From Colimorpha sp045222295 (GTDB lineage Bacteria > Bacteroidota > Bacteroidia > Bacteroidales > P3), in contig JBGUXP010000005.1 in the NCBI GenBank assembly GCA_045222295.1, positions 1-64,000 of the forward strand: 64,000 nt of DNA, read 5' to 3'. The translations under genes and the position numbers were made by a program. The notes below the pieces were generated by a model. It had not been told where the DNA came from. It saw only the letters and a program-made list of their open reading frames with translations, and searched no databases. This document shows positions 24,203 to 34,700 of this stretch, piece by piece; positions within the stretch are counted from its first letter, which is position 1, and the number at the start of each line of letters is the position of its first letter.

Positions 24203-25894
24203 ATGAAAGTAGAAATAGTACTAGCCAATACCGGCGAGCGGAAATGGATTACGCCGGGGACGCCGGTGGCAGAGTTGGCGGCGGAATATACCAAAGCCTA
24301 TCAGGAGAAAGAGGGCAAGGCTCCGTGGCCTATCCTCGGTGCCCTGGTGAACAACAAGGTTAAACCCCTGCAATACCGCATCTATAACCCCAAGACCATC
24401 CAGCTGCTGAACATCACGAGCCGTCAGGGCTTCCGTCTGTACCGCAACGCGCTGCAGTTCATGCTCTATACCGCCGTCCACGATTGCTACCCCAAGGCCG
24501 TCCTACACATCGACCATTCGCTGCAGAACGGTTTCTACTGCCGTATCCAGTCGGCCACGGACGACTTCGTGCTGCCCGACCAGATGGAAGTGTGCCGCAC
24601 GGTGAGGGAACGCATGATAGCGCTGCAAGAGCAGGACATTCCCTTCGTCAACAAGACCATGCTGCTCAAGGATGCCATCGAGCTCGTCCGTCCACGCCAC
24701 ATGCCGAAAACGCTCTATCTCCTGGAGCATCTAAGGCAGATATATGTCGAGATGAACTTCCTTGGCGACACGGTGCATAAGATCAACGGCCAGCTGGCGC
24801 CGAGTACAGGCTGCATCTCCACCTGGGACTTCCGCACCTACGGCGACGAAGGATATATGCTGCAGTGTGCCGACCCCGAGCATCCCGACAAGCTGTCGCT
24901 CTACACCGAGACCCCCAAGCTCTTCGCCATCTTCCGCGAGCACTACCAGTGGACAGATCTGATGCACATGTCGACCATTTCGGACTACAACCGTATCGTG
25001 TACAACCACGGCGGCCAGCACCTCATCCTGCTGGCCGAGGCGCTGCACGAGAAGAAATATGCCGAGATTGCCGACCAGGTGCGCCAGAGCGGTGCCAAGA
25101 TGGTGTTGCTGGCAGGCCCCTCAAGCAGCGGAAAGACAACCTCGTGCCGCCGCTTGAGCGTGCAACTCTCGGTGCTGGGCTACGACGTCAACCAGCTGTC
25201 GCTGGACGACTACTTCCTGGGACGTGAGCGCACCCCCAAGCTCCCCAATGGAGAGTACGACTTCGAGAGTATCGACGCCCTCGACATACCGCTGCTCAAC
25301 GAGCACCTCAACCGCCTCTTCCGCGGCGAGGAGGTGAAGATACCCACCTACGACTTCATCAAGGGCGAGCCCTTCTATAGCGGCAAGACGCTGAAGATGG
25401 GCCCCCAGAGCGTCCTCGTGGTGGAGGGCATCCACGCCCTGAACCCCAAACTCACGGAGGAGATTGACGAGGCGCTGAAATTCAAGGTATATGTCAGCGC
25501 ACTGACACAGCTCTCCATCGACGACCAGAACATCATCCACGGCACCGACAACCGGTTGGTGCGCCGTCTGGTAAGGGACAACAACTTCCGCGGCTGGAAC
25601 GCCTACGAGACCATCAAACGGTGGCCCGAGGTGGTGCGTGGCGAGAAGAAGCATATCTTCCCCTACCAGGAGAACGCCAACGTGATGTTCAACAGCGCGC
25701 TGCTCTACGAGCTGGGTGTGCTGAAACGCTATGCCGAGCCCCTGCTGAAACAGGTTCCTGAAGACTGCGAGGAATACTCTATAGCACGACAGCTGCTGGG
25801 ATTCTCGGAGCTTCTGCTACCCATCGATGACAAGTTCATCCCTTATAACTCAATCATGAGGGAATTTCTGGGAGGAAGCGTGTTCGAGTACTAA
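24203..25894 (+). CDS. Nucleoside (uridine-like) kinase with N-terminal TGS and ThrRS-like domains
   Basis: 563 residues. Residues 1-62 look like a TGS domain (MKVEIVLANTGERKWITPGT), 63-220 like the second additional domain of threonyl-tRNA synthetase (CYPKAVLHIDHSLQNGFYCR), and about 290-500 is a P-loop kinase of the uridine kinase/phosphoribulokinase family (GPSSSGKTT, LSLDDYF, YDFESIDALD, VVEGIHALNP). The fusion is common in Bacteroidetes and Clostridia and is annotated only as nucleoside kinase; the real substrate is not established. Its stop overlaps the convergent aroK stop by four bases. Confidence 0.88.
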   Translation: MKVEIVLANTGERKWITPGTPVAELAAEYTKAYQEKEGKAPWPILGALVNNKVKPLQYRIYNPKTIQLLNITSRQGFRLYRNALQFMLYTAVHDCYPKAVLHIDHSLQNGFYCRIQSATDDFVLPDQMEVCRTVRERMIALQEQDIPFVNKTMLLKDAIELVRPRHMPKTLYLLEHLRQIYVEMNFLGDTVHKINGQLAPSTGCISTWDFRTYGDEGYMLQCADPEHPDKLSLYTETPKLFAIFREHYQWTDLMHMSTISDYNRIVYNHGGQHLILLAEALHEKKYAEIADQVRQSGAKMVLLAGPSSSGKTTSCRRLSVQLSVLGYDVNQLSLDDYFLGRERTPKLPNGEYDFESIDALDIPLLNEHLNRLFRGEEVKIPTYDFIKGEPFYSGKTLKMGPQSVLVVEGIHALNPKLTEEIDEALKFKVYVSALTQLSIDDQNIIHGTDNRLVRRLVRDNNFRGWNAYETIKRWPEVVRGEKKHIFPYQENANVMFNSALLYELGVLKRYAEPLLKQVPEDCEEYSIARQLLGFSELLLPIDDKFIPYNSIMREFLGGSVFEY

Positions 25895-26391
25895 TTTTCC
25901 GGAGATTCCGGACAATCCGGAAAAACCGGATTGGTTCCATCCAAGACAATGGGGGCCTTTAGATAGAAGGGCTCCCTTTCTTTTAGCTGCATAGCCATCC
26001 GGCAGCGCAGCTCTTCCTCGGGGAGGCCATGAAGCTTGGGCCGCGGATTGCGGCTGCGGAGGGCACGCTCCACGAGGGCGTCGACAGGCATCTGCAGGTA
26101 GATGGCGGTACCGTGGGCGAGGATGAAGTCCATATTGTCGTTGAAACAGGGGGTGCCGCCACCACAAGAGACGACCACATTGTCGAGGTCGGCAGTGGAA
26201 TGCAGCATCTGGGTCTCCAGCCGCCGGAAGGCCTCCTCGCCAAAGACAGAGAAGAAGCGTGGCACGGTGTAGTGGTAGCGCTCCTCGAAAGCTCGGTCGA
26301 GGTCAAGGAAGTCCATCCCCTTCTCGGCCGCCAGCCGGCGGCCGAAGGTGGTCTTGCCACAGTACATGTATCCCACGAGGTAGTATTTCAT
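25891..26391 (-). CDS. aroK: Shikimate kinase
   Basis: Phosphorylates shikimate, fifth step of the shikimate pathway. 166 residues. GYMYCGKTTFGRRLA is the P-loop, FLDLD the shikimate-binding Asp segment, FFSVFGEEAFRRLE the adenine/shikimate region, VVSCGGGTP the Walker B-like glycine loop, and RPKLHG the lid. The last about 12 residues (FPDCPESPEN) are encoded by CCGGA-type 9-bp repeats and are not expected in the family. Confidence 0.92.
   Translation of the reverse strand: MKYYLVGYMYCGKTTFGRRLAAEKGMDFLDLDRAFEERYHYTVPRFFSVFGEEAFRRLETQMLHSTADLDNVVVSCGGGTPCFNDNMDFILAHGTAIYLQMPVDALVERALRSRNPRPKLHGLPEEELRCRMAMQLKEREPFYLKAPIVLDGTNPVFPDCPESPEN
25899..25930. repeat. 9-bp CCGGA repeat at the aroK 3' end
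   Basis: CCGGA occurs four times with exact 9-bp spacing (25899, 25908, 25917, 25926), the spacers being GATT, CAAT and AAAA. It forms the end of the aroK coding region and the convergent junction with the kinase gene. Confidence 0.75.
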
Positions 26392-26410
26392 TTTCTTAGG
26401 AGGTATGGCG

Positions 26411-28099
26411 TTAAGACATTAGCTCCTTGGCGGTCTGGAGGGCGGCGGGAGTGGGCGGGTCGCTGCTGAGCATGACAGCCACCTCGGTGATGCGGTCGGC
26501 GACGGCAAGCTCGCGGATGCGCGACACCGTGCGGTCGGTATCGGTCTCCTTGTAGACCTTGAGGTGCTGGTCGGCGCGGGCGGCAATCTGCGGCAGATGG
26601 GTGATGGCGACGACCTGCATCTTCTCGGCCATGCGGCACATAATCTTCCCCACGGCAACGCTGATATCACCACTGACGCCAGTGTCTATCTCGTCGAAGA
26701 TGATGGTAGGCAGCAGCGAGCGGATGGTGAGCATACTCTTGATGGCCAGCATCACACGCGACAACTCACCGCCGGAGGCTACCTGGGCGAGGTCGTGGAG
26801 TTCGCCGCCTCGATTGGCATTGAAGAGGAATCTGACGCTGTCGTGACCGCTAGCGCTGTAGGTCGCCGATGGTATGCATTCAACACTGAAACGAGCTTCG
26901 GGCATACCCAGCTCGTGGAGTGTCGGGAGGATATTCTTTGACAGCATCTTGCCGGCTTTGACACGTGAAGCGGAGAGGACATCTGCAGCAGCCTGCATGG
27001 CAGTAAAAGCCTTGTCTACCTGCTCCATAAGCTGCTGGATGCGGTCGTCAAGGGTGGCAATAGACTGCAGCTTGCGGTCGAGGTCGTCGCGGATGGCGAG
27101 GAGGGCCGTCACACTGTCAACGCCATGCTTCTTCTGCAGACGGTAGAGGAGGGCCAGCCGCTCGTCGACCTGCTGCTGGCGCTCAGGGCTGTAGGTGAGG
27201 CCGTCGGTGACCGACTGCAGCTCGCCGCAGATATCATCAAGCTCGATGAGTGAGGAGTCGAGACGCGCAAGTAGAGCCTCAGCCTCAGGATGAAAGGGGG
27301 CTATATGGGCGAGTGCCGCCTTGGCCTGACGCAGACGCGAGAGGGCCGCCTGGCCGCTGTCATCGTCCATCATGGCCACAGCCTCGGAGAGTCCCTCGCG
27401 CACCGCTTCGGCATGGGAGAGGAGCTGCAGTTCCTGCTCCAGGGCCTCCTGCTCACCCTCCACGAGGCGGGCAGCGGAGAGCTCATCAAACTGGAACTGA
27501 CAGAAGTCCTGTTCCTTGCGGTTCTGAGCCTCGGTAGCGGTGAGTTCCTCGAGTTCGCGCTTGAGAGCGGTGTATTCGCGGTATTGCTTGAAGTAGGTGA
27601 CTTTAGGGGCACTAGGGTCTTTAGGGTCCTTAGGGTCTCTAGGGTCTTGGGGGGAGAGAGCGTCGAGGAGGGAGAGGCGGAACGCGCTCTCGGAAAAGAC
27701 AAGGTTCTGGTGCTGGGAGTGGATATCGATGATACGGGGAGCGAGGGCTTTGAGGAAGGGCAGCTGCACAGGTGTGTCGTTGGCGAAGGCACGGCTCTTG
27801 GCCGAGGGCAATATCTCGCGACGGAGGATGAGGAGGTCGTCGTAGTCGACATCCGCCTCCTCGAAGAAGGGCTGCAGGCCCAGGCCTGCAATATCGAAGC
27901 GGGCCTCGACGACACACTTACGACCCTTGTCGGCCAATACGGCGGCATCGGCACGCTGTCCGAGGAGCAGTCCCAGGGCACCCAGAAGGATGCTCTTACC
28001 GGCACCCGTCTCACCCGTGATGGCCACAAACGCCGGCCCGAAAGAGATGTCGGACTCCCGGATAAGGGCGTAATTTTCGATATGGAGTGATGTTAACAT
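26411..28099 (-). CDS. recN: DNA repair protein RecN
   Basis: SMC-like ATPase acting in double-strand break repair. 562 residues. Walker A GETGAGKS (about 30-37) in a perfect RecN N-terminus (MLTSLHIENYALIRESDISF), DIHSQHQN, two coiled-coil halves, signature ASGGELSRVMLAIK and Walker B TIIFDEIDTGVSGD at the C-terminus. Between LLDALS and VTYFKQYREY an in-frame 9-bp-repeat block (about residues 150-166, reading DPRDPKDPKDPS) extends the start of the coiled coil. Confidence 0.96.
   Translation of the reverse strand: MLTSLHIENYALIRESDISFGPAFVAITGETGAGKSILLGALGLLLGQRADAAVLADKGRKCVVEARFDIAGLGLQPFFEEADVDYDDLLILRREILPSAKSRAFANDTPVQLPFLKALAPRIIDIHSQHQNLVFSESAFRLSLLDALSPQDPRDPKDPKDPSAPKVTYFKQYREYTALKRELEELTATEAQNRKEQDFCQFQFDELSAARLVEGEQEALEQELQLLSHAEAVREGLSEAVAMMDDDSGQAALSRLRQAKAALAHIAPFHPEAEALLARLDSSLIELDDICGELQSVTDGLTYSPERQQQVDERLALLYRLQKKHGVDSVTALLAIRDDLDRKLQSIATLDDRIQQLMEQVDKAFTAMQAAADVLSASRVKAGKMLSKNILPTLHELGMPEARFSVECIPSATYSASGHDSVRFLFNANRGGELHDLAQVASGGELSRVMLAIKSMLTIRSLLPTIIFDEIDTGVSGDISVAVGKIMCRMAEKMQVVAITHLPQIAARADQHLKVYKETDTDRTVSRIRELAVADRITEVAVMLSSDPPTPAALQTAKELMS
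27602..27650. repeat. 9-bp TAGGGTCCT-type tandem repeat inside recN
   Basis: Units CTAGGGTCT, TTAGGGTCC, TTAGGGTCT, CTAGGGTCT with a 9-bp period. Translated on the minus strand as repeats of D-P-(R/K), in frame. Confidence 0.85.
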
Positions 28100-28146
28100 T
28101 TCATTTTGGAGTTAAGGAGAAAGGAGTTAAGAAGCCCCATAGGGGC

Positions 28147-29340
28147 TTACCCAAGAAGAGGTAAAATCCTTTCCAATGCGGTTAAAAACACATCCACCTC
28201 CTCTTTGGTGTTGTAGACGGCAAAGGAAGCTCGAACGGTGCCGGGGATGCCGTAACGGTCCATGATAGGCTGGGTGCAATGGTGGCCAGTGCGGACAGCC
28301 ACACCAAGTTGGTCAAGAAGGGTTCCTACATCATAGGGATGGGCATCGCCGACGAGAAAGGAGAGCACAGAGGTCTTCTTCGGCGCGGTGCCGTAGATGC
28401 GGGCTCCGGGGATTTTCGAGAGGCCCTCGGTGGCGTAGCGCAACAGGTCGTCTTCATGGGCTGCGATAGTGTCGACACCCACCTCCTGCATGAAGTGGAT
28501 GGCCTCACCCAAGCCTATCACATCACCTACCGACGGTGTACCTGCCTCGAACTTGAAGGGCAGCTGGTTATAGGTGGTGCGCTCGAAGGTGACGTTCTCT
28601 ATCATCTCTCCCCCACCCTGGTAAGGAGGAATCTCGTTCAGCATCTCCTCACGGCCATACATGACGCCGACACCCATGGGGCCATACATCTTGTGTCCCG
28701 AGAAGCAATAGAAGTCACATCCCAACGCCTGCACATCGACCTTGAGATGCGAGATAGCCTGGGCGCCGTCGATAAGCACAGGGACACCGTGGCCATGGGC
28801 GATTTCGATGATCTGCTTGATGGGATTGACGGTGCCGAGGGTATTGGAGACATGGTTGACAGCCACGATACGAGTCTTGGGAGAGAAAAGGCGCTCGAAA
28901 GCCTCGAGGTCGAGCACACCTTCGTCGCTGAAGGGAATGGGGCGCAGCGTGGCACCCGCAAGCTGCCAGGGGACGATATCGGAGTGATGCTCCATGCCCG
29001 AGACAATGACCTCGTCGTCACCGGTGAAATAGCGGCGGCTGAAAGAGGAGGCCACAAGGTTGATGCTTTCCGTGGTGCCACGAGTGAAAACAATCTCGTG
29101 GTGATGACGGGCATTGATGAACTGCTGCACCTGCCGACGTACTGCTTCGTAGCGTTCGGTAGCCTCGGTGGCGAGGTGGTGGGCGCCACGGTGAATATTG
29201 CTGTTCAGGGTGCGGTAATAGCCATCGAGGGCCTCGATAACAGACAAGGGTTTTTGTGTGGTTGCCGCATTGTCGAGGTAGACTAGCGGATGTCCATGCA
29301 CCTGAGTGGCCAGGATGGGAAATTGGGAGCGGATATTCAT
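28147..29340 (-). CDS. sufS: Cysteine desulfurase, SufS type
   Basis: PLP enzyme that frees sulfur from cysteine for Fe-S assembly. 397 residues. Seen: VYLDNAATTQKP, RGTTESINLVA, HVSNTLG, the PLP Lys in FSGHKMYGPMG, and the catalytic Cys in RTGHHCTQP near residue 358 in a short SufS-style loop. The other suf genes are not adjacent in this window; upstream lies the recN gene's opposite end on the same strand, 47 bases away. Confidence 0.93.
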   Translation of the reverse strand: MNIRSQFPILATQVHGHPLVYLDNAATTQKPLSVIEALDGYYRTLNSNIHRGAHHLATEATERYEAVRRQVQQFINARHHHEIVFTRGTTESINLVASSFSRRYFTGDDEVIVSGMEHHSDIVPWQLAGATLRPIPFSDEGVLDLEAFERLFSPKTRIVAVNHVSNTLGTVNPIKQIIEIAHGHGVPVLIDGAQAISHLKVDVQALGCDFYCFSGHKMYGPMGVGVMYGREEMLNEIPPYQGGGEMIENVTFERTTYNQLPFKFEAGTPSVGDVIGLGEAIHFMQEVGVDTIAAHEDDLLRYATEGLSKIPGARIYGTAPKKTSVLSFLVGDAHPYDVGTLLDQLGVAVRTGHHCTQPIMDRYGIPGTVRASFAVYNTKEEVDVFLTALERILPLLG

Positions 29341-29375
29341 TTTTTTTAGGAGTTACGGAGACAGAAGTTAAGTAG

Positions 29376-30170
29376 TTAAGACAAATGTTCTTGCTGCGCC
29401 TTCTTGCGTTTTTTCACCAGGTAGCGGAGCACGAAGAAGAGGACGACAGCGGCGAAGAGGGCGATGATGACAATGCTCAGTTCGTGGCTGTAACGTTCGA
29501 TGACAGAGCGGTCGCCCGCCAAATGGGCAAGATAGCCCAAGAGGGCGAGGACAGTGTTCCATACGAGTGCTCCGATGGTGGTAAAAAGCATGAAGGACCA
29601 GATATTCATCCGGGATATGCCGGCGGGGATGGAGATAAGCTGCCGAATGACAGGGATGAGGCGTCCGACGAGGGTAGACACCACGCCGTGGTCATTGAAA
29701 TACTTCTCCGCCCGCTCCATCTTCTCTTGCGACAGCTGCATCAGATGGCCTATCCTGCTGTTGGCAAACTTATAGATAATGGGCCTGCCGAGCCACAATG
29801 AAAGATAGTAGTTGAACAGGGCGCCGAGGAGGGCCCCCAGGGTACCGAAGAGTATCACCAGCCACCATTTCATCTCGACAGGACTGTTGTCGTCGACGGC
29901 GAAATAGACCGCTGGCGGCACCACCACTTCCGATGGGAACGGGAAGAACGAGCTCTCGACAGCCATGAGCCCCGTCACGGTCCAATAGTTCATGTTGTCC
30001 TCATAGACATCGAGCAGCCATCCCACCATACCGGAGTGCTCCTGAGGCTCGACGGCCTGGGACGCAGAGTCTGTCCTCTGGACAGCCGGCGTCTGGGCCG
30101 TTGCCGAAAGGGTACACGCCAACATCCCCCAAAACACAAAGAAAAAAAACTTTCTGTTCACTCTTTTCAT
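29376..30170 (-). CDS. DedA family membrane protein with N-terminal signal-like extension
   Basis: About 264 residues from the ATG giving MKRVNRKFFFFVFWGMLACT; an upstream ATG at 30206 would add 12 residues. After a Gln/Ser/Glu-rich linker the DedA core begins: VESSFFPFPSEVVVPPAVYF, GALLGALFNYYLSLWLGRP, and FNDHGVVSTLVGRLIPVIRQ-L-SIPAG, with two final membrane spans and a basic tail (KKRKKAQQEHLS). DedA proteins are polyprenyl-phosphate or phospholipid flippases in the inner membrane. The cleavable-looking signal ahead of the core is unusual. Confidence 0.88.
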   Translation of the reverse strand: MKRVNRKFFFFVFWGMLACTLSATAQTPAVQRTDSASQAVEPQEHSGMVGWLLDVYEDNMNYWTVTGLMAVESSFFPFPSEVVVPPAVYFAVDDNSPVEMKWWLVILFGTLGALLGALFNYYLSLWLGRPIIYKFANSRIGHLMQLSQEKMERAEKYFNDHGVVSTLVGRLIPVIRQLISIPAGISRMNIWSFMLFTTIGALVWNTVLALLGYLAHLAGDRSVIERYSHELSIVIIALFAAVVLFFVLRYLVKKRKKAQQEHLS

Positions 30171-30237
30171 GCAATTGATTGATTCTGTTTTATTCATGAT
30201 TATCATTTCATTTCACGTTTCATGCAAAAAGAAGGTA

Positions 30238-30319
30238 CTTCCTCTGTATATGCTCTGTACATCCTCTGTATATCCTCTGTATATCCTCTGTATATCCTCT
30301 GTATAAAACACAGAGGAAG
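30238..30319. repeat. 12-bp tandem repeat element with inverted ends, copy 2
   Basis: CTTCCTCTGTATA on the left, ACACAGAGGAAG on the right, with four to five units of TCCTCTGTATAT between. It is the reverse-strand form of the element at 9883-9967 and occupies most of the gap between the TPR gene and the DedA gene. Confidence 0.85.
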
Positions 30320-30358
30320 CAAACCGTAAACCCACAGGACACACATAGGTTCTTTTCA

Positions 30359-31789
30359 TTAACTGTCACCCTGACTGTTGTAAGGGTCGGCAGGGACAAG
30401 GGGCCCCAGCAGGGGGTGGCTGATAATCTCGGGGCAGAGCTCAGCCAGCATTACGGGCGACACATCGGGCAGCATCTTGCGGGCTTTGTTGTAACGATTG
30501 GTATAGAAATAAGCGGCTGCGAGATAGGTAGAGTAGAAGGAGTTGTGGGGATAGACCTCGAGAGACTCCTCGGCGAACTGTATAACGATGTCGTAGACCT
30601 TGTGATTGAAGAGGAACTGGGTATAGATCTGACACTGGTGTTCGGCATAGAGTCCTGTGGTAATCATCTGCTCGAAATAATCGGAAGCCTTGTAGAAGTC
30701 ACCCATGGCATCATAGACCATGGCAGCAGCGCAAAGCACATCGGGATTACCATCGGGCATTCCCTCGGAGGGAGAAGCCTCGTCAAGCATGAGGGCCCGT
30801 TTGACCTTGGAAAGCGCGGTGGTGGTGTCGCCAGTTTCCAGGTAGCAGAGCGCTAGGGAAGCGTATGCTTCGGCATCGGCAGGGTTCTCGTCGATGGCCT
30901 TCTTGAAATAAGCCATGGCAGCATCGTAGTTGGCTTCACGGGCATAGAGGGAGCCAATGGTACGATAGACCTTGGCGCGGTCGTCACAGTGGTCAAGAAC
31001 ACGCAGCATCGTCGTCACCGCCTCGGCGGTATTGCCCATGAAATCCTGTGTCTGCGAGAGGGCAATATAGGCATCGACATAGCCCTTGTCGATGGCTATG
31101 GCGAACTCGAAAGCATCGATGGCCTTTTCATAAAGCGTCAGGTCGCGATAGCCGCATCCTAGACAATACCATGCCTCCTTGCAATAGGGATTCTTCTTGA
31201 CATATCCACTCAGATAATCTACCGCCTGCTCGACACGGCCAGACTCGAAGCATATATCATAATAGTTATAGATGGTCACATCATCGCAGGAGTCGCTCTC
31301 CATCGCCTTGCGGTAGCAGTTGATGGCAGCATCATAGTCCTTGAGTTTATAATATTCCTCTCCCATATTGGAGTAGACACGTCCAAGCATCCATCCATCA
31401 GTGGCGGCCTCTTTAAAGTAAGCAATGGCCTTCTTGGACTCGCCCACGGCACCGTTGGCCACACCCAGCGAGTAGGCCACGTCGGTATTCTCGGGCTCAG
31501 CCTCACGCATCTGATTGAGGACCTTGAGGGCTTGGGCGTATTGTTCGTGAGACATCATGAGATGAGCGCGGCGCAGGCGTATGGTGGTGCTGTCGGGATA
31601 GAGCTCTTCGGCATACTCCACAGCACGCTCCAGAGGCTTCTTATCGTTGACCTCGAAGTAGTAATCAATGATTATTTCCATCTCGTCGACATCGAAGAAC
31701 TGGCTCTTTCCCTTGAGGACAGTATTCTCAAAGTCGAGCACCAATTCACGCACTTCATTATCAAAATTATTAAACCTGTCTTTTTTCAT
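30359..31789 (-). CDS. Tetratricopeptide repeat protein
   Basis: 476 residues without a signal peptide. At least nine TPR units are visible (for example ALKVLNQMREAEPENTDVAY, AINCYRKAMESD, EKAIDAFEFAIAIDKGYVDA, AMAYFKKAIDENPADAEAYA). The protein is probably a cytoplasmic scaffold; no catalytic domain is seen. It ends four bases before... its start is next to the end of sprA (31794), so sprA and this gene form one minus-strand unit, a pairing I cannot interpret further. Confidence 0.8.
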   Translation of the reverse strand: MKKDRFNNFDNEVRELVLDFENTVLKGKSQFFDVDEMEIIIDYYFEVNDKKPLERAVEYAEELYPDSTTIRLRRAHLMMSHEQYAQALKVLNQMREAEPENTDVAYSLGVANGAVGESKKAIAYFKEAATDGWMLGRVYSNMGEEYYKLKDYDAAINCYRKAMESDSCDDVTIYNYYDICFESGRVEQAVDYLSGYVKKNPYCKEAWYCLGCGYRDLTLYEKAIDAFEFAIAIDKGYVDAYIALSQTQDFMGNTAEAVTTMLRVLDHCDDRAKVYRTIGSLYAREANYDAAMAYFKKAIDENPADAEAYASLALCYLETGDTTTALSKVKRALMLDEASPSEGMPDGNPDVLCAAAMVYDAMGDFYKASDYFEQMITTGLYAEHQCQIYTQFLFNHKVYDIVIQFAEESLEVYPHNSFYSTYLAAAYFYTNRYNKARKMLPDVSPVMLAELCPEIISHPLLGPLVPADPYNSQGDS

Positions 31790-31793
31790 TTTT

Positions 31794-34700
31794 CTAGAAC
31801 GAGAATCTGATGGTTAAACCGCCTTTGGTCGTCGAGTTGGGGTAGGAATTGGAGATATAGGGTGTATTGATATTAGTCTGGAAGAAAGCCTTGACAGTGA
31901 GCGTCGTGGTGAGTGCATACTCACCACTGAGTTCTGCCATCCATACCGAGCTTCCAGAGGATATCTGACTGAGGTTCTGGTTTATCTTGCGGATATTGGT
32001 CATGTTACTATTGTAGGTGAGGTTGAGCTGCACCAAGATGTCGCTTTTGAGTTTATGGGTCTTGTCGGCGAACCTGACATTGAAGGCAACATCCTTGAAG
32101 CGATAGCCAGCACCAATGGTGAAGCCACTTCGCGTAGTCTCGGTGAGCTGGTTGTTGGAGAAGGAGAGCATCAGCGTACGATTCTTCTGTAGCGAGAAAT
32201 TGAACTGAAAACTGTTGACCATATTGACCGAGATGCGTATCAAGGGGTTAAACTGCTCGGTAATCTGCACCCCCTCCATACTCACCGGCGGCACATAGTC
32301 GCCCGTATTGTTGAGCACCGACTCATGACCGTAGTCATAATTGTCCACCCCCGAGAGTGTGGCGTCGGTATAGAAGTTACCCACGCTGTAGGTCGACGCA
32401 TAGCGATGCGAGAGGGTGATATTGGTGAACCACTTCTTGAGGAACTGGATCTTGTTCAATCCATTATAGTTGATATTCCAGTTAGGCAACGGCAACTTCT
32501 GGAAAGGTGAGAATCCCTTGCTGGCAGGGTCGTCTCCCAGATAGGTTGCCAGGAAGGCTGTAAGTAGTACCGTCTGCGAATTGGCGCTATAACCCGCAGG
32601 ATAGTATTGGCCGTTCATGGTGTCGAGAATCATCTGGTCGCTATAGGGGTCGGGGTTGGCCGCCGCCAAGCGCTCGGCGACGATAGAGCGGTTCTCCAAA
32701 AACTGGGCGAAGAGGTCATCGGCATTGGAGAAAGCCGTAAAGAAACTCCACGTAGTGGTAGTATAAGAACCTGTCATGCGCGCAGACAGCGGGCCATCGA
32801 CATAGCCTCTGTCAGTGAGGTATTTGTAGTAGTATTCCTCACGGGTGCTATAGTTCTGCGTAGCCGTGAGCGCTATCTTAAAGTCGCGGATAGGCTCTAC
32901 GTTAGCCTGCATTGAGAGAGTCTTGTTAGTGGTCATCTCGTGGGGTGTATTGAAGAGGGTATCGCGCGACAGCAAGTCACGTCTCAGCAGGTCTTCGGCC
33001 ACATCCATGTCATAGCCCAGCACATAGCCCAATCCGGGACTCCAATGGGTGCGCGGGTCAAGTCCCACATACTTAGGCTCGCCCATATAGCCCGGCAAAC
33101 GTGAGCCGTTGGTGATGTTGTATTGGATATTCATGTCTTTCACGCCTGTCAAGAGTCGTAGGCCGAAATAACCTACGTCCTTCATCATCTCCTTGAAGTG
33201 TTCCCGCCGCAGACTATCGGCTGTAGCTATTGAATCCTGGACACTCATCTTAGGTTGCTTCTTACCGCTCTTCGCTTGCGTTTTCTTGGCAGAAGATTTC
33301 TGTGCATTGGCATCCTTTAGCAACTTGAATTTATTATAGAAATTCTGCAAGTTGGCATTGGCAGAGAGTTGGATAGTCGACGACCCCTGCAACGTGGCAC
33401 CCATCGACTGCAACGCTTGAGTGGTACCCTGGTAGACATAATTGGTGCGATAGCTGAGGGGAGCCCGTAGGAAGTCAAGATATGGCAACTTATTGACAGG
33501 CAACTCATAGGTAACATTCACCGACTGCTGGAAGTTCTGCATTGTGCCTCCATGGGCCAACGACTGCCAGATTGAGTCGGCTGCCGAAGAACTCATACGT
33601 CCCACAGGTTCCTCAATGCGAGCGTTGGCATTGGCCGAATACTGAATGCGGAGCGTACGCATCAAATCATATTGCAGGCCATAGGTACGCTGCCATGTGA
33701 ACTGCTTGAAGTAGGTGGGCTTAATGATAACCAACGCCGCACTCTTGTTGCGCATCAACGACTCCTCGTAGTCACGATAAATCTCGGTAGAAAAACTCAG
33801 GCTCTTCGGTAGATAGTAGAAGTTGAACTCCTTGAGTATCTTCCACGCTTTCCCTTTGAAAAGTTTCACCTTGTCAAAGGGTTTCACCGGCTCTGCCTTC
33901 GGGCTATAGCTGTAGGTGAAGCCGCCACGATGCTGGTCTTTGTTATAGTACTCTATATCCTCGTCGCTCGACCTTTCTCCACTGTAGGCATAAGAGAAGG
34001 CGAAATTCTCAATGTCATAGATATGCTGCTTCAGATTATCCTTCCCCACCCTGTCTTTCTTCACGTTGGCCAGCGTGATGTTCGTCGTACTCTTGCGACG
34101 CTGTGTCATCTGTTTCACGCTGTCCTTCTCTGCCGTCGTGGCATAGGTATCGAGGTCGTCGCTCAGCAGCACGTCAGGATTATAGGGGTTGTATTCTGGA
34201 CTGCCAATCTCGCGACTGTAATCCACATAGAGCGGTATGTGCAATCCCCATTCTTCTGGCAGGAATTTGCTCAGTTCAATATCGAAGGTGGTCTGGAATG
34301 TAAAGGTGTTCACCAGTTCCTCCTTGACCAGCGGGTCTTCGAGGTTGCCGAAATGTGCCGTTGTGTAGGAGCCATAGAGCGACAAGTTACCCAGGTCAGC
34401 CAGGTTCGTCCTTGCCAATGCCATCGCTGCCCAGCCGCCTTTGTTGATATAATCGGTCAACCGAAGCTCATTCACCCATACTGTGGCCGACTTCGGCAGC
34501 ATGTTATTACCGTCAGTCAGGCTTTCTTTCTTGGGATTGCGCACGCCTATCATGATAACCTTTACCTTGCCCAAGTTAGGCGTTCCGAGGACGGTATACT
34601 TCCGCCCGTCGACCATTTCGGAGTAAAGCAATGTGGGAGCATAACCCGATTCACCATGGCGGATTTTCTTGTTGCGGTTGGTCTTAATCTCTGTCAGTCG

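Noticed and set aside
24203..24700. Threonyl-tRNA synthetase fragment
   Set aside because: TGS and ThrRS-like domains continue in frame into a P-loop kinase; this is the known nucleoside kinase fusion, not a broken synthetase.
30238..30319. CRISPR-like array
   Set aside because: Units are 12 bp without spacers of constant length, and no cas genes are nearby.
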